Below are positions 1 to 9,842 of a stretch of DNA of 64,000 nucleotides, in pieces; within the stretch, counting starts at the first letter, position 1; every line of letters starts with the position of its first letter. A program made the translations under genes and the position numbers. The notes beneath the pieces were generated by a model, which was given only the letters and a program-made list of their open reading frames with translations, did no database searches and was not told the origin of the DNA. This DNA comes from Dokdonia pacifica. Lineage in GTDB: Bacteria > Bacteroidota > Bacteroidia > Flavobacteriales > Flavobacteriaceae. Where the stretch lies: contig NZ_FZNY01000013.1 of the NCBI RefSeq assembly GCF_900188275.1, forward strand, positions 1 through 64,000. Reading direction: 5' to 3'.

Positions 1-1709
1 TAGGTATTACTAGCAATAAGTTGTACAGGCTCATTATCGATCTGTTGCATATGAGTAATCAGCCTATTTTGATGATCATAGCTAAAGAAATCTTTAGTGA
101 TAACTTCTTGATGTCCTGATTTTTGATGAGAAGTTCTACTCTCTAGTACTTTTCCTGTAAAATCTAAAAGAGATTCTGAAGTATCAATCGTACCTAGATA
201 AGTGTTTTCACTACGAGCAAAAATAGGGCGTGCTTTCTCATCATAGAGTGTAAGGGTTGTAATCCAATGATCAGTTCCTAATACACGTACTTTTGATACC
301 GTAGGAAGTCCTTTGGTATTTGTCGTTACAGCTTGTCCATATACTGAAGTAGGTAAGGTATATCCACCTAAATCCTTATAGGTGTCATAATAGTTTACTG
401 TAAGGATTTCATCTAGCGCTGGATCAAAAGCAGCTGGTATTGCATCAGAGCTGTAATAAATTCCTGTATCAACGTTAAGAGTAGGAGATACTTGCTCATA
501 TTGCTCCAAATTAGCAGGATCATTAGCTATTATTTGAAACGTTGTTCTAGAGATATTAGCTCTTTTAATTCCTGTATAGACCACTCGTCCAAATGCATCA
601 TACTTGGTAAAAAGCCACTCTCTTTTAGGGGTTTTAGTATACTGATTTGCATCCTGAGTTAGGATAGGTTTATCTAGTCTATTGTACACAATAGATTCCC
701 ATCCTTTGGCAGGGATTTTCTTTTTAATAAGACGGTTTCGATAGTCATATTTGTATTGATATCCAAGTTTATCTAATACCTCTTGATGATTACTTACTAG
801 ATTATTTCCGCTTACGATTTGATTACTTGCTTCTGGTGATAGAACATAGGTGAGATTTCCAAAGTCATCATAAATATAGTACGTATCATGAGCTATATCA
901 TTGTTATAGGTTCTTTTTAAAATAACTTGTCCTTTTTTATTAGTAAACTCTTCACTGGCATGATTACCACTCTCTACTATCTGATGTTCTTGTAAAGGAG
1001 GATCAAATGGGCCAGAGGGTCCTGTAGGAGCCAATACTTGCTCGAAGTTTTCATCCTGAATAATGGTTCTTGATAAATTGTTTTCTGGATGAATTCCAAC
1101 TAATTGCAATGATGGTTGGGTAATATCGTTCCCATTAAAGATCACTTCAAAGTCTAGTACATCATCGCCTTGATCATTCGCATCACTTACAGTGTTAGTT
1201 GTGTAGATGTAATGAACAGTATGATCGTATATTGAATCCTTTTGAATTTTCCAACTATTTCCGGGTGCTCCTTGCCTTACTGGTCTATTAAGTGGAGAGT
1301 TTTCAAAAAGAGTTTCACTATAAGGGTTCAAGGTGTTTTCATATTTAGTAGTATTATAAAAAGTCTCGATACTACTTTTTAAAATCCCTTGATTTGTAAA
1401 ATCTAATGAATTTGGAATCTCTGCTCCTGTTGCATAAGGCAAATATTGCTTGTTTGTTCTTCCTAAAGAATCATAGGTAATGAGTTGTACAATATTTTGT
1501 TTATCTCCACCCGCTTTTGCTGATACTGTTTGTTTAGCTCTTCCTAATCCATCATAATATGAAATAGTTTCTATTTTCTGATCGTCCGTAACAGTCCCTG
1601 TTTGAGTTGCTATTTGATATGCGGTTGTTTTTACATAATTTTCTGTTGTTGTCTGTCCAATACTAAATACTGGAAAAAGCAACAATGCAAATGCTATTAA
1701 TTTTTTCAT
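1..1709 (-). CDS. DUF6443-type YD/RHS-repeat secreted protein, N-terminal part (runs off left edge)
   Basis: About 569 codons are present; the C terminus lies beyond the left edge. The start ATG at 1707-1709 begins a signal peptide (MKKLIAFALLLFPVFSIGQ). The next region carries the DUF6443 hallmarks: a YYDGLGRAKQTV-like segment, then YDSLGRTNKQYLPY and further YD-type dipeptides. Such Bacteroidetes proteins are secreted, RHS-like shells whose variable C terminus often holds the functional or toxic domain, so what this one carries cannot be seen. It starts 16 bases after the stop of the upstream 1240-residue protein on the same strand, the usual paired arrangement. Family call is firm; function is inference. 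Confidence 0.85.
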   Translation of the reverse strand, partial: MKKLIAFALLLFPVFSIGQTTTENYVKTTAYQIATQTGTVTDDQKIETISYYDGLGRAKQTVSAKAGGDKQNIVQLITYDSLGRTNKQYLPYATGAEIPNSLDFTNQGILKSSIETFYNTTKYENTLNPYSETLFENSPLNRPVRQGAPGNSWKIQKDSIYDHTVHYIYTTNTVSDANDQGDDVLDFEVIFNGNDITQPSLQLVGIHPENNLSRTIIQDENFEQVLAPTGPSGPFDPPLQEHQIVESGNHASEEFTNKKGQVILKRTYNNDIAHDTYYIYDDFGNLTYVLSPEASNQIVSGNNLVSNHQEVLDKLGYQYKYDYRNRLIKKKIPAKGWESIVYNRLDKPILTQDANQYTKTPKREWLFTKYDAFGRVVYTGIKRANISRTTFQIIANDPANLEQYEQVSPTLNVDTGIYYSSDAIPAAFDPALDEILTVNYYDTYKDLGGYTLPTSVYGQAVTTNTKGLPTVSKVRVLGTDHWITTLTLYDEKARPIFARSENTYLGTIDTSESLLDFTGKVLESRTSHQKSGHQEVITKDFFSYDHQNRLITHMQQIDNEPVQLIASNT

Positions 1710-1725
1710 CTTTAAATATTGGATA

Positions 1726-4700
1726 TTAGTTATTGAATCTGTAATTATATTCATTTTCAGTAAGGATATTTCCATCTGCATCTTTGACATATTTAAGCCT
1801 ATGTAGATTGTCATATTCGTAATACATGGTATACCCTCTAGGATCGGTCATAGAAGTCACTCCGATAAGCGGATCATAGGTATAGGTGCTTATTTGGGTA
1901 TGACTGAGTGATGGATTATTGCGCATCGCATCAAGTGCTTGACGTAAAGCTCCTTCATTTCCTTGATACCCTAGAGTTCTATCGTTGTCAGCTTGAGCAA
2001 GACTAACTAAAGAAGACACATAAGAAGCAATCTCTGAATGCGATGCATTAGCTACTTTAACAATAGGGTATCTATTATCATATCCCCATATATAAGATAC
2101 CTTGTTTATTTTTTCCGTTGCACTAGGAGTTGTACTATTTGATATATCTAATTGATATGATTCCTTAATATTACCATTGGTATAATACTCAAAATATATC
2201 CGTCCTTCTTCTGGATGGCTTGACTGTATTCCAGTTACAGGATCGATAAGATTATTAGCAATTTCAATAGAAGTGGGATAAAACCCATTTCCTACTGCCG
2301 TGTAATTACTCTTTCGCGTATTTATTGCATTATCTGACGTAGTAGTTATCTCTACGGGCATCTGAAGTTGATTACGAGTTTGCATTTGAAGATATACAGG
2401 ATCCGTTAGCTCTAAAGAATACACATATTGTTGAGTGATTTGTTCATCATCTTCAAGAGTTGTTGTTTTCTTTCTTAAAAGATGTCCAATATTATTGTCA
2501 TACTCAAAGGTATCTACTGTTTGTAATTTTTTGCCTTCAGACATATTTCCAAAAAATTGTGTGGAAGTTTGACTAATCATACCTCCTACAGCTCCTTGTA
2601 CTGCCGACGATCTAAGTTCAAAAGAGGGTACATAATTTCTTATATGTAAATGCCAGTCTAAAGGTCTATCTGGATATACATAGGCACATGCTGTAGACCC
2701 ATCTCCAGCACCAGTACTAAAGAGACCATACTGTTTTTGCTGAAAATCATACGTATATCCTCCTAAATATGGTTTAGAAATCAATAGATCAAAGTTCTTT
2801 TCAGGTTTATTGATTACATAGAGTCCAAAACTTCCAAAATACTTATAAGAGGAAGAATTTGTGGCTAGTTCAGAACTTATTTCTTGAAGAGCGGTATAAG
2901 AAGCGTCAAAAACAGCACTCCCTATTTGTTGTCCAACGGCAAGTGATGGTCTATAAGAACTTACATTAGGTGGAACTCCAGAAGAGTGTAAGCCTGTATT
3001 CTGATCAATATAAAAATCATGTCTCGTATACCCTCCATTATCTTCTGGTGTTGTTCCTTTTTTTAAGATTTCATATACACGAGAATAGGCAACATGGGGT
3101 TGACTTCCTCCACTGGAACTTCCTACTACAGATATAGAGGTTGCGTCGATAATCTCACAACCATTGAGACCACCAAGACTAATGCCATTATTAATTGTAT
3201 AAAATTGTGGATTGAAAATAATATTTCCAGAAGAATCAGCCGTAGAAGTTCTAGCTACTTTGTAAACATATTCTTTTTCCGTTGCTAATTCATTAGCATT
3301 AGTATAATTCTTAATCGTTTTTATACGAATACCTGCTCTTTGTACATCAGCTAGTTCTCCAGGAGAATCTATTGTAGTTTCCACTCTACTTACTTGCAAG
3401 AACTGTGTGATTTGATTATTAGGATTTACTAATAATATTTGATAACACCCAGGAGTTAAATACACACTCATTTCTCCATCTACATCAAGTTGATATTGAT
3501 CATCGTATTTACTAAAAACAACATCAGCACTATCGATTAACAAGTTACCATTTCCACTTGGATTGAGAATTTGATCTGTATCAAGAATAGGAGCTGGACC
3601 ACAGTTGGTATTGTTAGACACTTTAAAAGCATAGGCTTTCATTCCTGTTCCTCCTGAAGGAACATTTCCTCCATTAGAATTTGTTTCGATATATTTTAGG
3701 GTATAGTTTCCTGCTTCTTGGACATCAAAACTAGTATTAGTAAAATTAGGGCTTTGTCCTGGACCGTACTCATCATTACACCAACCACTATTACACTCGC
3801 AAAAGGAATCAGCGTCTGTACAAGATATATTATTATCAATACCTCCTACTAATAATTGACTTGCATATACCTGAGTATGCGTGTTCTCATCAACATCCGA
3901 AATCTCAGCAGGGGTAGTATGCGGTTCAAATTCAAAGTCAGTATATCCACCTGTTGGATAGTAAATTCTTGAAAGTGTTCCTTTGATAGCATCGCTAAAA
4001 TTAATGGAACGATCTGCACCACCAAACGTATGCTGCCCTACAGTTACTTCAGGAAAAAGCACTCCATTTGATCCTTTTCCGTTATAATAGCCCATATAGT
4101 CTTGAGCTTTACTAACTACAGAAGGTACCTGATCAGGAGAGAAATATTCAAATCGATACTTTTGATATAAGTCATTGGTGTTTGATCTAATATCAATACC
4201 GTTGAGTTTTAATCTGATATTCGAGGCTTGTTGTCCACTTGGGGATTGATTGTCATTAATCCCAAAATAAGATGTAAGAAAGTCATAGGTTTTATAATCT
4301 TGAGTAGTGCCGTTTTTGACAGTAATAGCATCGATAGCATCGGAGGCTCCAATGTCATATCTGTTTTCATATGCAATAGAAACAATTTCTTTTCCATTGT
4401 GTAGTATATTATCTAGTCGTTGTTGTTCAATTCTTATAAAAGGTACAGAACTTGTCACAAAAGGAGGTGACGGAACATTAGCAGGAGTGTTTTCATCAAT
4501 AGTATAGGTATAAGCCGAATATCCAGAGACACTAAAATTTTGAGACCAAGGTGCTAATTTGGTGTAATTGAAAATATAAGTATCTTTTCTATTAGCTGAT
4601 TCTACTTTGGTAAGTACCCATGAAGAGTTATAGGTTTTAAAGGTCGCATATTGTTGATTCATATCATCTCCATCAAAATCTGTGATTTCTGCTTCATCAA

Positions 4701-5448
4701 AATAATATTTTGTTCCATCTGCGCCTGTTACAGTCCACTTAGTAATACTCCGCATACCATTAGCACTTGCAGGAGTTGTGATAAAATCCACTTTGATATG
4801 TGGATTGTTAAGTGCATATGCTTGACGGGTTTCAACGTCAAAAGCGATGTAATCATTAATTCCAATTGCATTTAAACTATAATAATCAGGCTGGGTATCA
4901 ATTTCATTAATGCTGATACTATTCATAAAATCAAAATACATAACAATAGAGTCTCTAGTAGCAAAAGAAGTTGACTCATCGTAATATTTAAGCATTTTGT
5001 CACGAATATCATTATTCCAAAAGCTTACATAAGGGGTTATTCCTGACTGGATATAATCATCAGGATTTCCATTAGCAACACGAGAGATACGACCTCCAAC
5101 TGCTAGATTCCAGCCTAATCCTGCACTTGTAGCTAATTGTTCTACTTTAACCCCAGATGCATCATAGCTAAGATTTACTGGAAGATTGAGTTCCCTTCCT
5201 TGATGGGTGTAAATAGGAATACCTATCTCTGGTGATCCAGCATACATATTTACAGGTGTATTTCCATACTGAGTGAAAGCTTCAGCCTCTGGAGAGTTTG
5301 GAATTGGAACAGAACGATTAAGTTCTGATTCATAATTAAAAGCAGCTTCATTGGTTGTTTCTTGAGCATATACGCTCATTGAAAGACATAACAAGGCTTG
5401 CAAATACAAAATAAACCTTCGATTTAAGCACAATGATTTTTTAATCAT
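1726..5448 (-). CDS. secreted YD-repeat protein, partner of DUF6443 protein
   Basis: 1240 residues with a clear signal peptide ending near residue 29 (VYAQ). An N-terminal segment around residues 50-125 (PEIGIPIYTHQGRELNLPV, SYDASGVKV, AGLGWNLAVGGRISR) resembles the start of SpvB/RHS-type shell proteins. The last 50 residues carry YD repeats (TYDPLIGVTSMTDPRGYTMY, YEYDNLHRLKYV), after which the protein stops without a toxin domain. It is co-directional with and 16 bases upstream of the DUF6443 gene, so the two are probably cotranscribed and exported together. No enzymatic residues were recognised. The pair could be cargo of the neighbouring element or ancestral chromosome. Confidence 0.85.
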   Translation of the reverse strand: MIKKSLCLNRRFILYLQALLCLSMSVYAQETTNEAAFNYESELNRSVPIPNSPEAEAFTQYGNTPVNMYAGSPEIGIPIYTHQGRELNLPVNLSYDASGVKVEQLATSAGLGWNLAVGGRISRVANGNPDDYIQSGITPYVSFWNNDIRDKMLKYYDESTSFATRDSIVMYFDFMNSISINEIDTQPDYYSLNAIGINDYIAFDVETRQAYALNNPHIKVDFITTPASANGMRSITKWTVTGADGTKYYFDEAEITDFDGDDMNQQYATFKTYNSSWVLTKVESANRKDTYIFNYTKLAPWSQNFSVSGYSAYTYTIDENTPANVPSPPFVTSSVPFIRIEQQRLDNILHNGKEIVSIAYENRYDIGASDAIDAITVKNGTTQDYKTYDFLTSYFGINDNQSPSGQQASNIRLKLNGIDIRSNTNDLYQKYRFEYFSPDQVPSVVSKAQDYMGYYNGKGSNGVLFPEVTVGQHTFGGADRSINFSDAIKGTLSRIYYPTGGYTDFEFEPHTTPAEISDVDENTHTQVYASQLLVGGIDNNISCTDADSFCECNSGWCNDEYGPGQSPNFTNTSFDVQEAGNYTLKYIETNSNGGNVPSGGTGMKAYAFKVSNNTNCGPAPILDTDQILNPSGNGNLLIDSADVVFSKYDDQYQLDVDGEMSVYLTPGCYQILLVNPNNQITQFLQVSRVETTIDSPGELADVQRAGIRIKTIKNYTNANELATEKEYVYKVARTSTADSSGNIIFNPQFYTINNGISLGGLNGCEIIDATSISVVGSSSGGSQPHVAYSRVYEILKKGTTPEDNGGYTRHDFYIDQNTGLHSSGVPPNVSSYRPSLAVGQQIGSAVFDASYTALQEISSELATNSSSYKYFGSFGLYVINKPEKNFDLLISKPYLGGYTYDFQQKQYGLFSTGAGDGSTACAYVYPDRPLDWHLHIRNYVPSFELRSSAVQGAVGGMISQTSTQFFGNMSEGKKLQTVDTFEYDNNIGHLLRKKTTTLEDDEQITQQYVYSLELTDPVYLQMQTRNQLQMPVEITTTSDNAINTRKSNYTAVGNGFYPTSIEIANNLIDPVTGIQSSHPEEGRIYFEYYTNGNIKESYQLDISNSTTPSATEKINKVSYIWGYDNRYPIVKVANASHSEIASYVSSLVSLAQADNDRTLGYQGNEGALRQALDAMRNNPSLSHTQISTYTYDPLIGVTSMTDPRGYTMYYEYDNLHRLKYVKDADGNILTENEYNYRFNN

Positions 5449-5967
5449 AATTGAGTATTATATGAGTTACTAATTTAGTTTATAGACACAAATACAAATA
5501 ACCCCATGAGTCAAATAAGAAAATGACACATAGATATATTTACAGACGTATCTGTTGTTTCGATAAAAAGGGGTGTGGTGCTTTTTTTGTTAAAAATGAA
5601 GCGATGGTATGATGGTTAATCAGTTAATCAATTCAATTTTATAACTTTAAAAGTAAAAAATTATTACTTGTATTTTTACAGTTACTTACTGAAAAGATTG
5701 ATTTAATGATGTCAATATTCCTTAACGTATTGAAGTATATAGTATTATTGTGTGTTATTTTTTTGTTAATACTAAATATAGGCAGAAAAGAGAATGTGTT
5801 GTAAGCAATAAGAAGAGAAAAACAAGGTTGTTGTAATCTATAAAAAGTAAATGCGACGTATATACCTATGTATTTTTATGATTAATGACAATGACATAAA
5901 ATACAAAGCACCACACCACCACACCAGAGAAAAAGCACCTGTAATAAGGTGCTTTTTTAGTATTGAG
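5449..5967. other. AT-rich intergenic region with a 13-bp inverted repeat
   Basis: No convincing gene on either strand. The segment ggtgtggtgcttt at 5572-5584 recurs inverted as aaagcaccacacc at 5906-5918. A hairpin with U-runs on both sides lies at 5931-5958. The region separates the YD-repeat pair from the left arm of the integrative element and may contain its boundary, but no att sequence was identified. Confidence 0.4.
5931..5958. terminator. bidirectional intrinsic terminator
   Basis: Stem aagcacc / ggtgctt with a 6-base loop, flanked by A-run and T-run on both strands. It follows the last gene of the left-arm minus-strand operon. Confidence 0.7.
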
Positions 5968-6338
5968 TTATTTAAGCCAAATCTCTTTGGCATTGTTAAA
6001 TCCAACCCATTTCATTTCCTTGTCATACCCACGAGCAGATAAACTATAACGAATAGGCTTTTCAAGAGGGATATTATTGACAAGAATAAAACGTAAGAGT
6101 TCTCCATTCAATGTTCCAAAAGTACCTTTCAACTCTTCCCCAAACCATAATGGATTACGATCTGTAAAGATCTCTGCAATCCTATCATAACAAAGGAAAG
6201 TGTAGCTATCGGGTAGTATCTCAAAAGTTTCTCCAACAACCGTTGGATGATCGACAGTTATAATTAAATAATCGTGTTCAATACTTTTGAATAACTCCGT
6301 ATTCTTTATCAGTAGTACGGTTTTCGAAGTTGAGCCAT
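5968..6338 (-). pseudogene. hypothetical gene with apparent frameshift near its start
   Basis: An open frame of about 120 codons ends at the stop in 5968-5970 and contains coherent protein sequence (VDHPTVVGETFEI, WFGEELKGTFGTLNGELLRF, WVGFNNAKEIWL), but it has no ATG, GTG or TTG start. An ATG at 6336-6338 opens another frame that reads MAQLRKPYY and stops. One extra A in the AAAA run near 6322 would join the ATG to the long frame (MAQLRKTVLLIKNTELF). It is last in the left-arm operon. Either the gene is broken, the read has an indel, or frameshifting is used. Function unknown. Confidence 0.5.
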
Positions 6339-6356
6339 AAGGCGTTATCTATTGCC

Positions 6357-6917
6357 TTACTTTTCCTTTACTGTGGTATCATCTTTCTTGTCTTCATTTA
6401 ATATACCTTTTTTAAGAGCAATGGTTTTAGGAGCTCCTTTTTTTATAGGCGTCCCATTTAATGAAATGATGTCCTCACGGGACGAGAGTCCATCTGCTGC
6501 TTTTTTGCGAAGCAGTTTTTGAGAATTAAACAGTGGTCTACACTTAATATTAAAAGCGGTATAGTTTACTACCTCTTTAGGATTTGGATGACTTCCTGCA
6601 TAAATGGTATAGAGCTCATCATTGGTAAGGAAATTACCTTTTGCTTCCATAATAATATTTAATGCATGTGTGGCCACATCATTTAATCCGCTTTTGGTTT
6701 GAACGGTATCAAACCCAAAGGCTTCAATCTGTTTCTTTTGTTCTTCATTGGCATACTTTAAAAAAACTTCTACTTCTTTTCGATAGCCTTTGAGGCGATC
6801 TGCAACAGTTGCTTTTTCTTCTTTGGCTTGAGTGATCTTTGCGTCAGCATCTTTTAAGAGTTCTTGATCGGTGCTGATATTCTGTATCAGCGTATCAACA
6901 ATACTTGGTGTTTCCAT
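6357..6917 (-). CDS. hypothetical coiled-coil protein of integrative element
   Basis: 186 residues. Residues 1-65 are a charged, heptad-like helix (DADAKITQAKEEKATVADRL), followed by a compact region around 70-150 (FLTNDELYTIYAGSHPNPKE) that looks like a small winged-helix or helical domain, then a Lys-rich tail. No known family was recognised. It lies between the Dam methylase (38 bases upstream) and the frameshifted gene, in the left-arm operon. Composition would fit a DNA-associated accessory protein, but that is only inference. Confidence 0.7.
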   Translation of the reverse strand: METPSIVDTLIQNISTDQELLKDADAKITQAKEEKATVADRLKGYRKEVEVFLKYANEEQKKQIEAFGFDTVQTKSGLNDVATHALNIIMEAKGNFLTNDELYTIYAGSHPNPKEVVNYTAFNIKCRPLFNSQKLLRKKAADGLSSREDIISLNGTPIKKGAPKTIALKKGILNEDKKDDTTVKEK

Positions 6918-6955
6918 AATATTCAGTTTTAAAAATTAGTAATTATTTGTTTATG

Positions 6956-7750
6956 TTATTCAATAGGGTAATTAGCGGTTAGTACTTCTATTTTTTTAGA
7001 AGTCCGAGCCTCACCACTTTTTCCAAGACTGGCATTAAGTGGTTTTTCAAAATGTTTGGTATACCATCTATTTTTTTGGATGTATTCATCGAGAATTTCA
7101 GAAGGGTATGAAGACAAGAGAAATTTTCCTTTGATATTAGAAAGCGTATCAAGTAACTTACGATAATCGTTTTCGGTATACCCGCCATACAATCCTTGAT
7201 CAGAATTTATATACGGAGGATCGATATAATGAAAGGCATCATCAGCATCACGACTAGTAATTACTTTTAAGGCATCGTTATTTTCAACCTGTACATTCTC
7301 TAACCGTTTATAAATCGACTCATCAAAAGCAATCTTCTTATTCCTAAAAGCTTTTACCCGTTTTCCATACTTATCATATCCCCACGATCCTACGTTACAG
7401 GCAAAGCCCATATTGGCAGCAATGTAAAACGCCCATGCTTGCTGTAGTTTGTTAAATAAGTGTGGCATTCGATAGATCGCAAGGGCAACAGAATAGGTTG
7501 CTCTTGAAAATAGAGTTGCCTCTATTTTCGCTTTAAGCGAAACAAAATCAGTTTTAACTATCTCATAGAAAGTAATGACAAGGTTATTCGTGTCATTAAT
7601 GGTTTCTGATTCAGATTTCGCTTTAGCGAAAAAGACAGCACCTCCACCAAAAAAGGCTTCGGTGTAGATGGTATGTTCTGGAATTAAAGGGAGAATATAA
7701 GATAGCATATTGAGTTTGCCACCGTAATATGTAATAGGGGTTTTAGGCAT
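6956..7750 (-). CDS. DNA adenine methylase, Dam/D12 class
   Basis: 264 residues. The SAM-binding motif is near the N terminus (TYYGGK, then AFFGGGAVFF) and the catalytic motif IV is HYIDPPY at about residue 184, the order expected of D12-class N6-adenine methyltransferases. Length fits the family. No cognate restriction enzyme is adjacent, so it is probably an orphan methylase that protects or marks the element's DNA. It lies 13 bases downstream of the RadC/JAB gene on the same strand. Confidence 0.93.
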   Translation of the reverse strand: MPKTPITYYGGKLNMLSYILPLIPEHTIYTEAFFGGGAVFFAKAKSESETINDTNNLVITFYEIVKTDFVSLKAKIEATLFSRATYSVALAIYRMPHLFNKLQQAWAFYIAANMGFACNVGSWGYDKYGKRVKAFRNKKIAFDESIYKRLENVQVENNDALKVITSRDADDAFHYIDPPYINSDQGLYGGYTENDYRKLLDTLSNIKGKFLLSSYPSEILDEYIQKNRWYTKHFEKPLNASLGKSGEARTSKKIEVLTANYPIE

Positions 7751-7763
7751 AAAAGATCAAAAA

Positions 7764-8234
7764 CTATAACCATCCTTCATCAGCAAAGGAGGTATAGCTT
7801 TCAGTAGTTAAGATAATATGATCGAGTAATTTAATATCAAGTAACCCAAGGGCTCCTTTGATACGTTTTGTAACTGTCTCATCTGAGGCAGATTTTGTGA
7901 GTTCTCCAGAGGGATGATTGTGGCATACAATGACTCCTGAAGTATTAGTTAAAAGTGCTTGCTGAACAATTTCTTTAATATTTACTATTGTTCCATGAGT
8001 GCATCCTATAGATACTTCGCTAATAGCAATAACTTGATTTGCATGGGTAAGTAAGAGAATTATAAAGAACTCTTTATAGTCAAGGCGATCAGTATCTATA
8101 AAGCCACGAAAGATTTCAGCAGCGGATTCACTTTTAGATATTTTTTTAGAAATATCATAGATTTTACGTTTGTAATGGATTTGGATTTCATAACACGCAT
8201 CAAGATCGAGCGTGGTTCGTTTTATTGGTTTCAT
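7764..8234 (-). CDS. RadC-like JAB/MPN domain protein of the element
   Basis: 156 residues, essentially only the JAB domain of RadC. The metal-binding signature CHNHPSG is at about residues 114-120, with an upstream Glu in ISEVSIG and a downstream Asp in SASDETVTKR. The N-terminal helix-hairpin-helix of chromosomal RadC is absent. Short JAB-only RadC proteins are common on plasmids and integrative elements; their biochemical role is unsettled. The element that carries it also interrupts the chromosomal radC. Confidence 0.9.
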   Translation of the reverse strand: MKPIKRTTLDLDACYEIQIHYKRKIYDISKKISKSESAAEIFRGFIDTDRLDYKEFFIILLLTHANQVIAISEVSIGCTHGTIVNIKEIVQQALLTNTSGVIVCHNHPSGELTKSASDETVTKRIKGALGLLDIKLLDHIILTTESYTSFADEGWL

Positions 8235-8288
8235 AGACTATTGAATTAAGGTTCATTTGAAACCAGTATGAATGACAAAAGGGCTACC

Positions 8289-9485
8289 TTATAGATAATC
8301 CTTTTTGTAACCGATGTCTTGAAGAGTAAGAGTAGTAGCAGAGAATCCTTGAGATACGCGTCCATTAATAAGAAGTTTTATATATACGTGATATTGTGGA
8401 AGGTTGATAAAATCAGTCGCCGCAAATACAGGATAGAAAATGCGCTCCATTATCTTACTATCCGTTCCCAAAGTAAAGGCAACAATCGTACCTACGTTAC
8501 CAAGTATCGCTTCGCGAATAGAATTTTTTAACTGCCCGACATACTGGTGAGCAAACACAAATCCGATAGAAAATTTTCTCAATTCTGAAATCATAAAAAT
8601 TAGATTATCAGAGGTGTAGTTATGAAACTCATCTAAATACAGAATAAACGGCTTACGTCTGTTTTCTGGTGTATCAATACGAGAAAATCCAGCAGATGCC
8701 ATACCGCCAAGTAAGAGGGAAGCAAGAAGATGTACTCCATCATTTCCAATTTTTCCCTTAGCCACATTTACAAGCAAAATTTGCTGACGATCCATAATTT
8801 GACGCAATGAGACCTGTTCTGTATTATCTACAAGTATCTTTCGAAGTATGGGAATAGATAAAAACCCAGAAACTTTATTAAGAGCAGGGAGAGTATCTGT
8901 CTTTGAGAATTTAGGAAATTCTTTTCCCCAAAATCGAATCAGTTCTTCATTCTCAAGATAACCTATACATTTATTCCTATACACATCATCCAAGAGTATC
9001 TTAGGAATATCAGCAAAGCTTACCTTAAAGGGCTGTTCTTGGAGAGATAATAATACATTTCTCATAAGATATTCAACGCGAACACCCCAACCTTGTTCTC
9101 CCCATAGCTTTTTAAAAGTATCGAGGATACTAGAAGTAACTAAGGCGTGATTGGCTTTGCTAGTTTTTCGTAACGGATTATACCCAAGACTAATATTCGG
9201 ATCAGTAGCATCAAGAAGCACAATATCTTTTCTTCGATATGTCGGTATGATTTCAAGTACTTCTTGGACAAGTTGCCCAGAAACATCCATAAGGCAAGCA
9301 CCACGATGTTGGAGAATATCTTGGTACAGTAATACTTTCATTACATTAGATTTTCCGCTTCCTGTACGTCCTAAGAGATACATAGCTCCATTAATCCTGT
9401 CGTGTTGGTAAAGACCTACGAGTCGTCTATCATCCCTAAAATCAGTACGAGCGAAATATGAAATGTAGGGATTGAGATACTGCAT
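8289..9485 (-). CDS. type IV coupling / HerA-like DNA-transfer ATPase (left arm)
   Basis: About 398 residues from the ATG at 9483-9485; a TTG 8 codons upstream (9509) is an alternative start. Walker A is LLGRTGSGKSN, Walker B is ILYLDEFHNY, and there is a sensor-like AHQYVGQL segment, the pattern of TraD/TraG/VirD4-type and HerA-type ATPases. It lacks the long N-terminal and C-terminal extensions of the related protein at 20836-23877. It presumably moves or remodels element DNA. It is the first gene of the left-arm minus operon, divergent from the recombinase operon. Confidence 0.85.
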   Translation of the reverse strand: MQYLNPYISYFARTDFRDDRRLVGLYQHDRINGAMYLLGRTGSGKSNVMKVLLYQDILQHRGACLMDVSGQLVQEVLEIIPTYRRKDIVLLDATDPNISLGYNPLRKTSKANHALVTSSILDTFKKLWGEQGWGVRVEYLMRNVLLSLQEQPFKVSFADIPKILLDDVYRNKCIGYLENEELIRFWGKEFPKFSKTDTLPALNKVSGFLSIPILRKILVDNTEQVSLRQIMDRQQILLVNVAKGKIGNDGVHLLASLLLGGMASAGFSRIDTPENRRKPFILYLDEFHNYTSDNLIFMISELRKFSIGFVFAHQYVGQLKNSIREAILGNVGTIVAFTLGTDSKIMERIFYPVFAATDFINLPQYHVYIKLLINGRVSQGFSATTLTLQDIGYKKDYL

Positions 9486-9641
9486 AACACTATGAGTGTA
9501 GCGTGGCAAAGGAGGTGTATATAGATATCCTGTTTTGCTAATAGTAGTTACAAAATTGGTTATCTACAGAAAGTATAAAAAGTTCTACTATACTGTGAAT
9601 ATTAAAAGTTTGACTTGCTAGTCTTATTTTTTCATGTCATT

Positions 9642-9842
9642 ATGAAAATGCTACACGGACAACGACATAAAGAGATCATTGAAAAAGGACCACTTCCTGA
9701 AGAAGCATTACTTATTCTTTATGAATTATCACAGGTACTTAAACGTATTCATATCCGAATGCGTAAGGAGGGATATACAATGATTAATGGAGAAATTCAG
9801 AAGGTAGCCATTGATAAAAATGAAGTACCCCCAACTCAGTAA
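9642..9842 (+). CDS. small hypothetical protein upstream of recombinase
   Basis: 66 residues from ATG 9642; an in-frame TTG at 9615 is less likely. Mostly helical and basic (ELSQVLKRIHIRMRKEGYTM). Its end overlaps the recombinase ATG at 9820 by 23 bases, so translation is probably coupled. Small proteins overlapping serine recombinase genes often act as directionality factors or second subunits, but nothing in this sequence proves that. Confidence 0.65.
   Translation: MKMLHGQRHKEIIEKGPLPEEALLILYELSQVLKRIHIRMRKEGYTMINGEIQKVAIDKNEVPPTQ

Noticed and set aside
6000-6025. Sequence aacccatttcatttcc as a possible left attachment site
   Set aside because: It shares only eight bases with the right junction and lies inside the frameshifted coding sequence; chance match is likely and no radC sequence follows it.
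5851-6042. 63-codon plus-strand frame
   Set aside because: It crosses the terminator hairpin and runs antisense into the frameshifted minus-strand gene; no protein-like pattern.
7764-8234. JAB protein as the missing C-terminal half of chromosomal radC
   Set aside because: It has its own start, a different N-terminal lead-in and lies well inside the element, so it is a separate gene.
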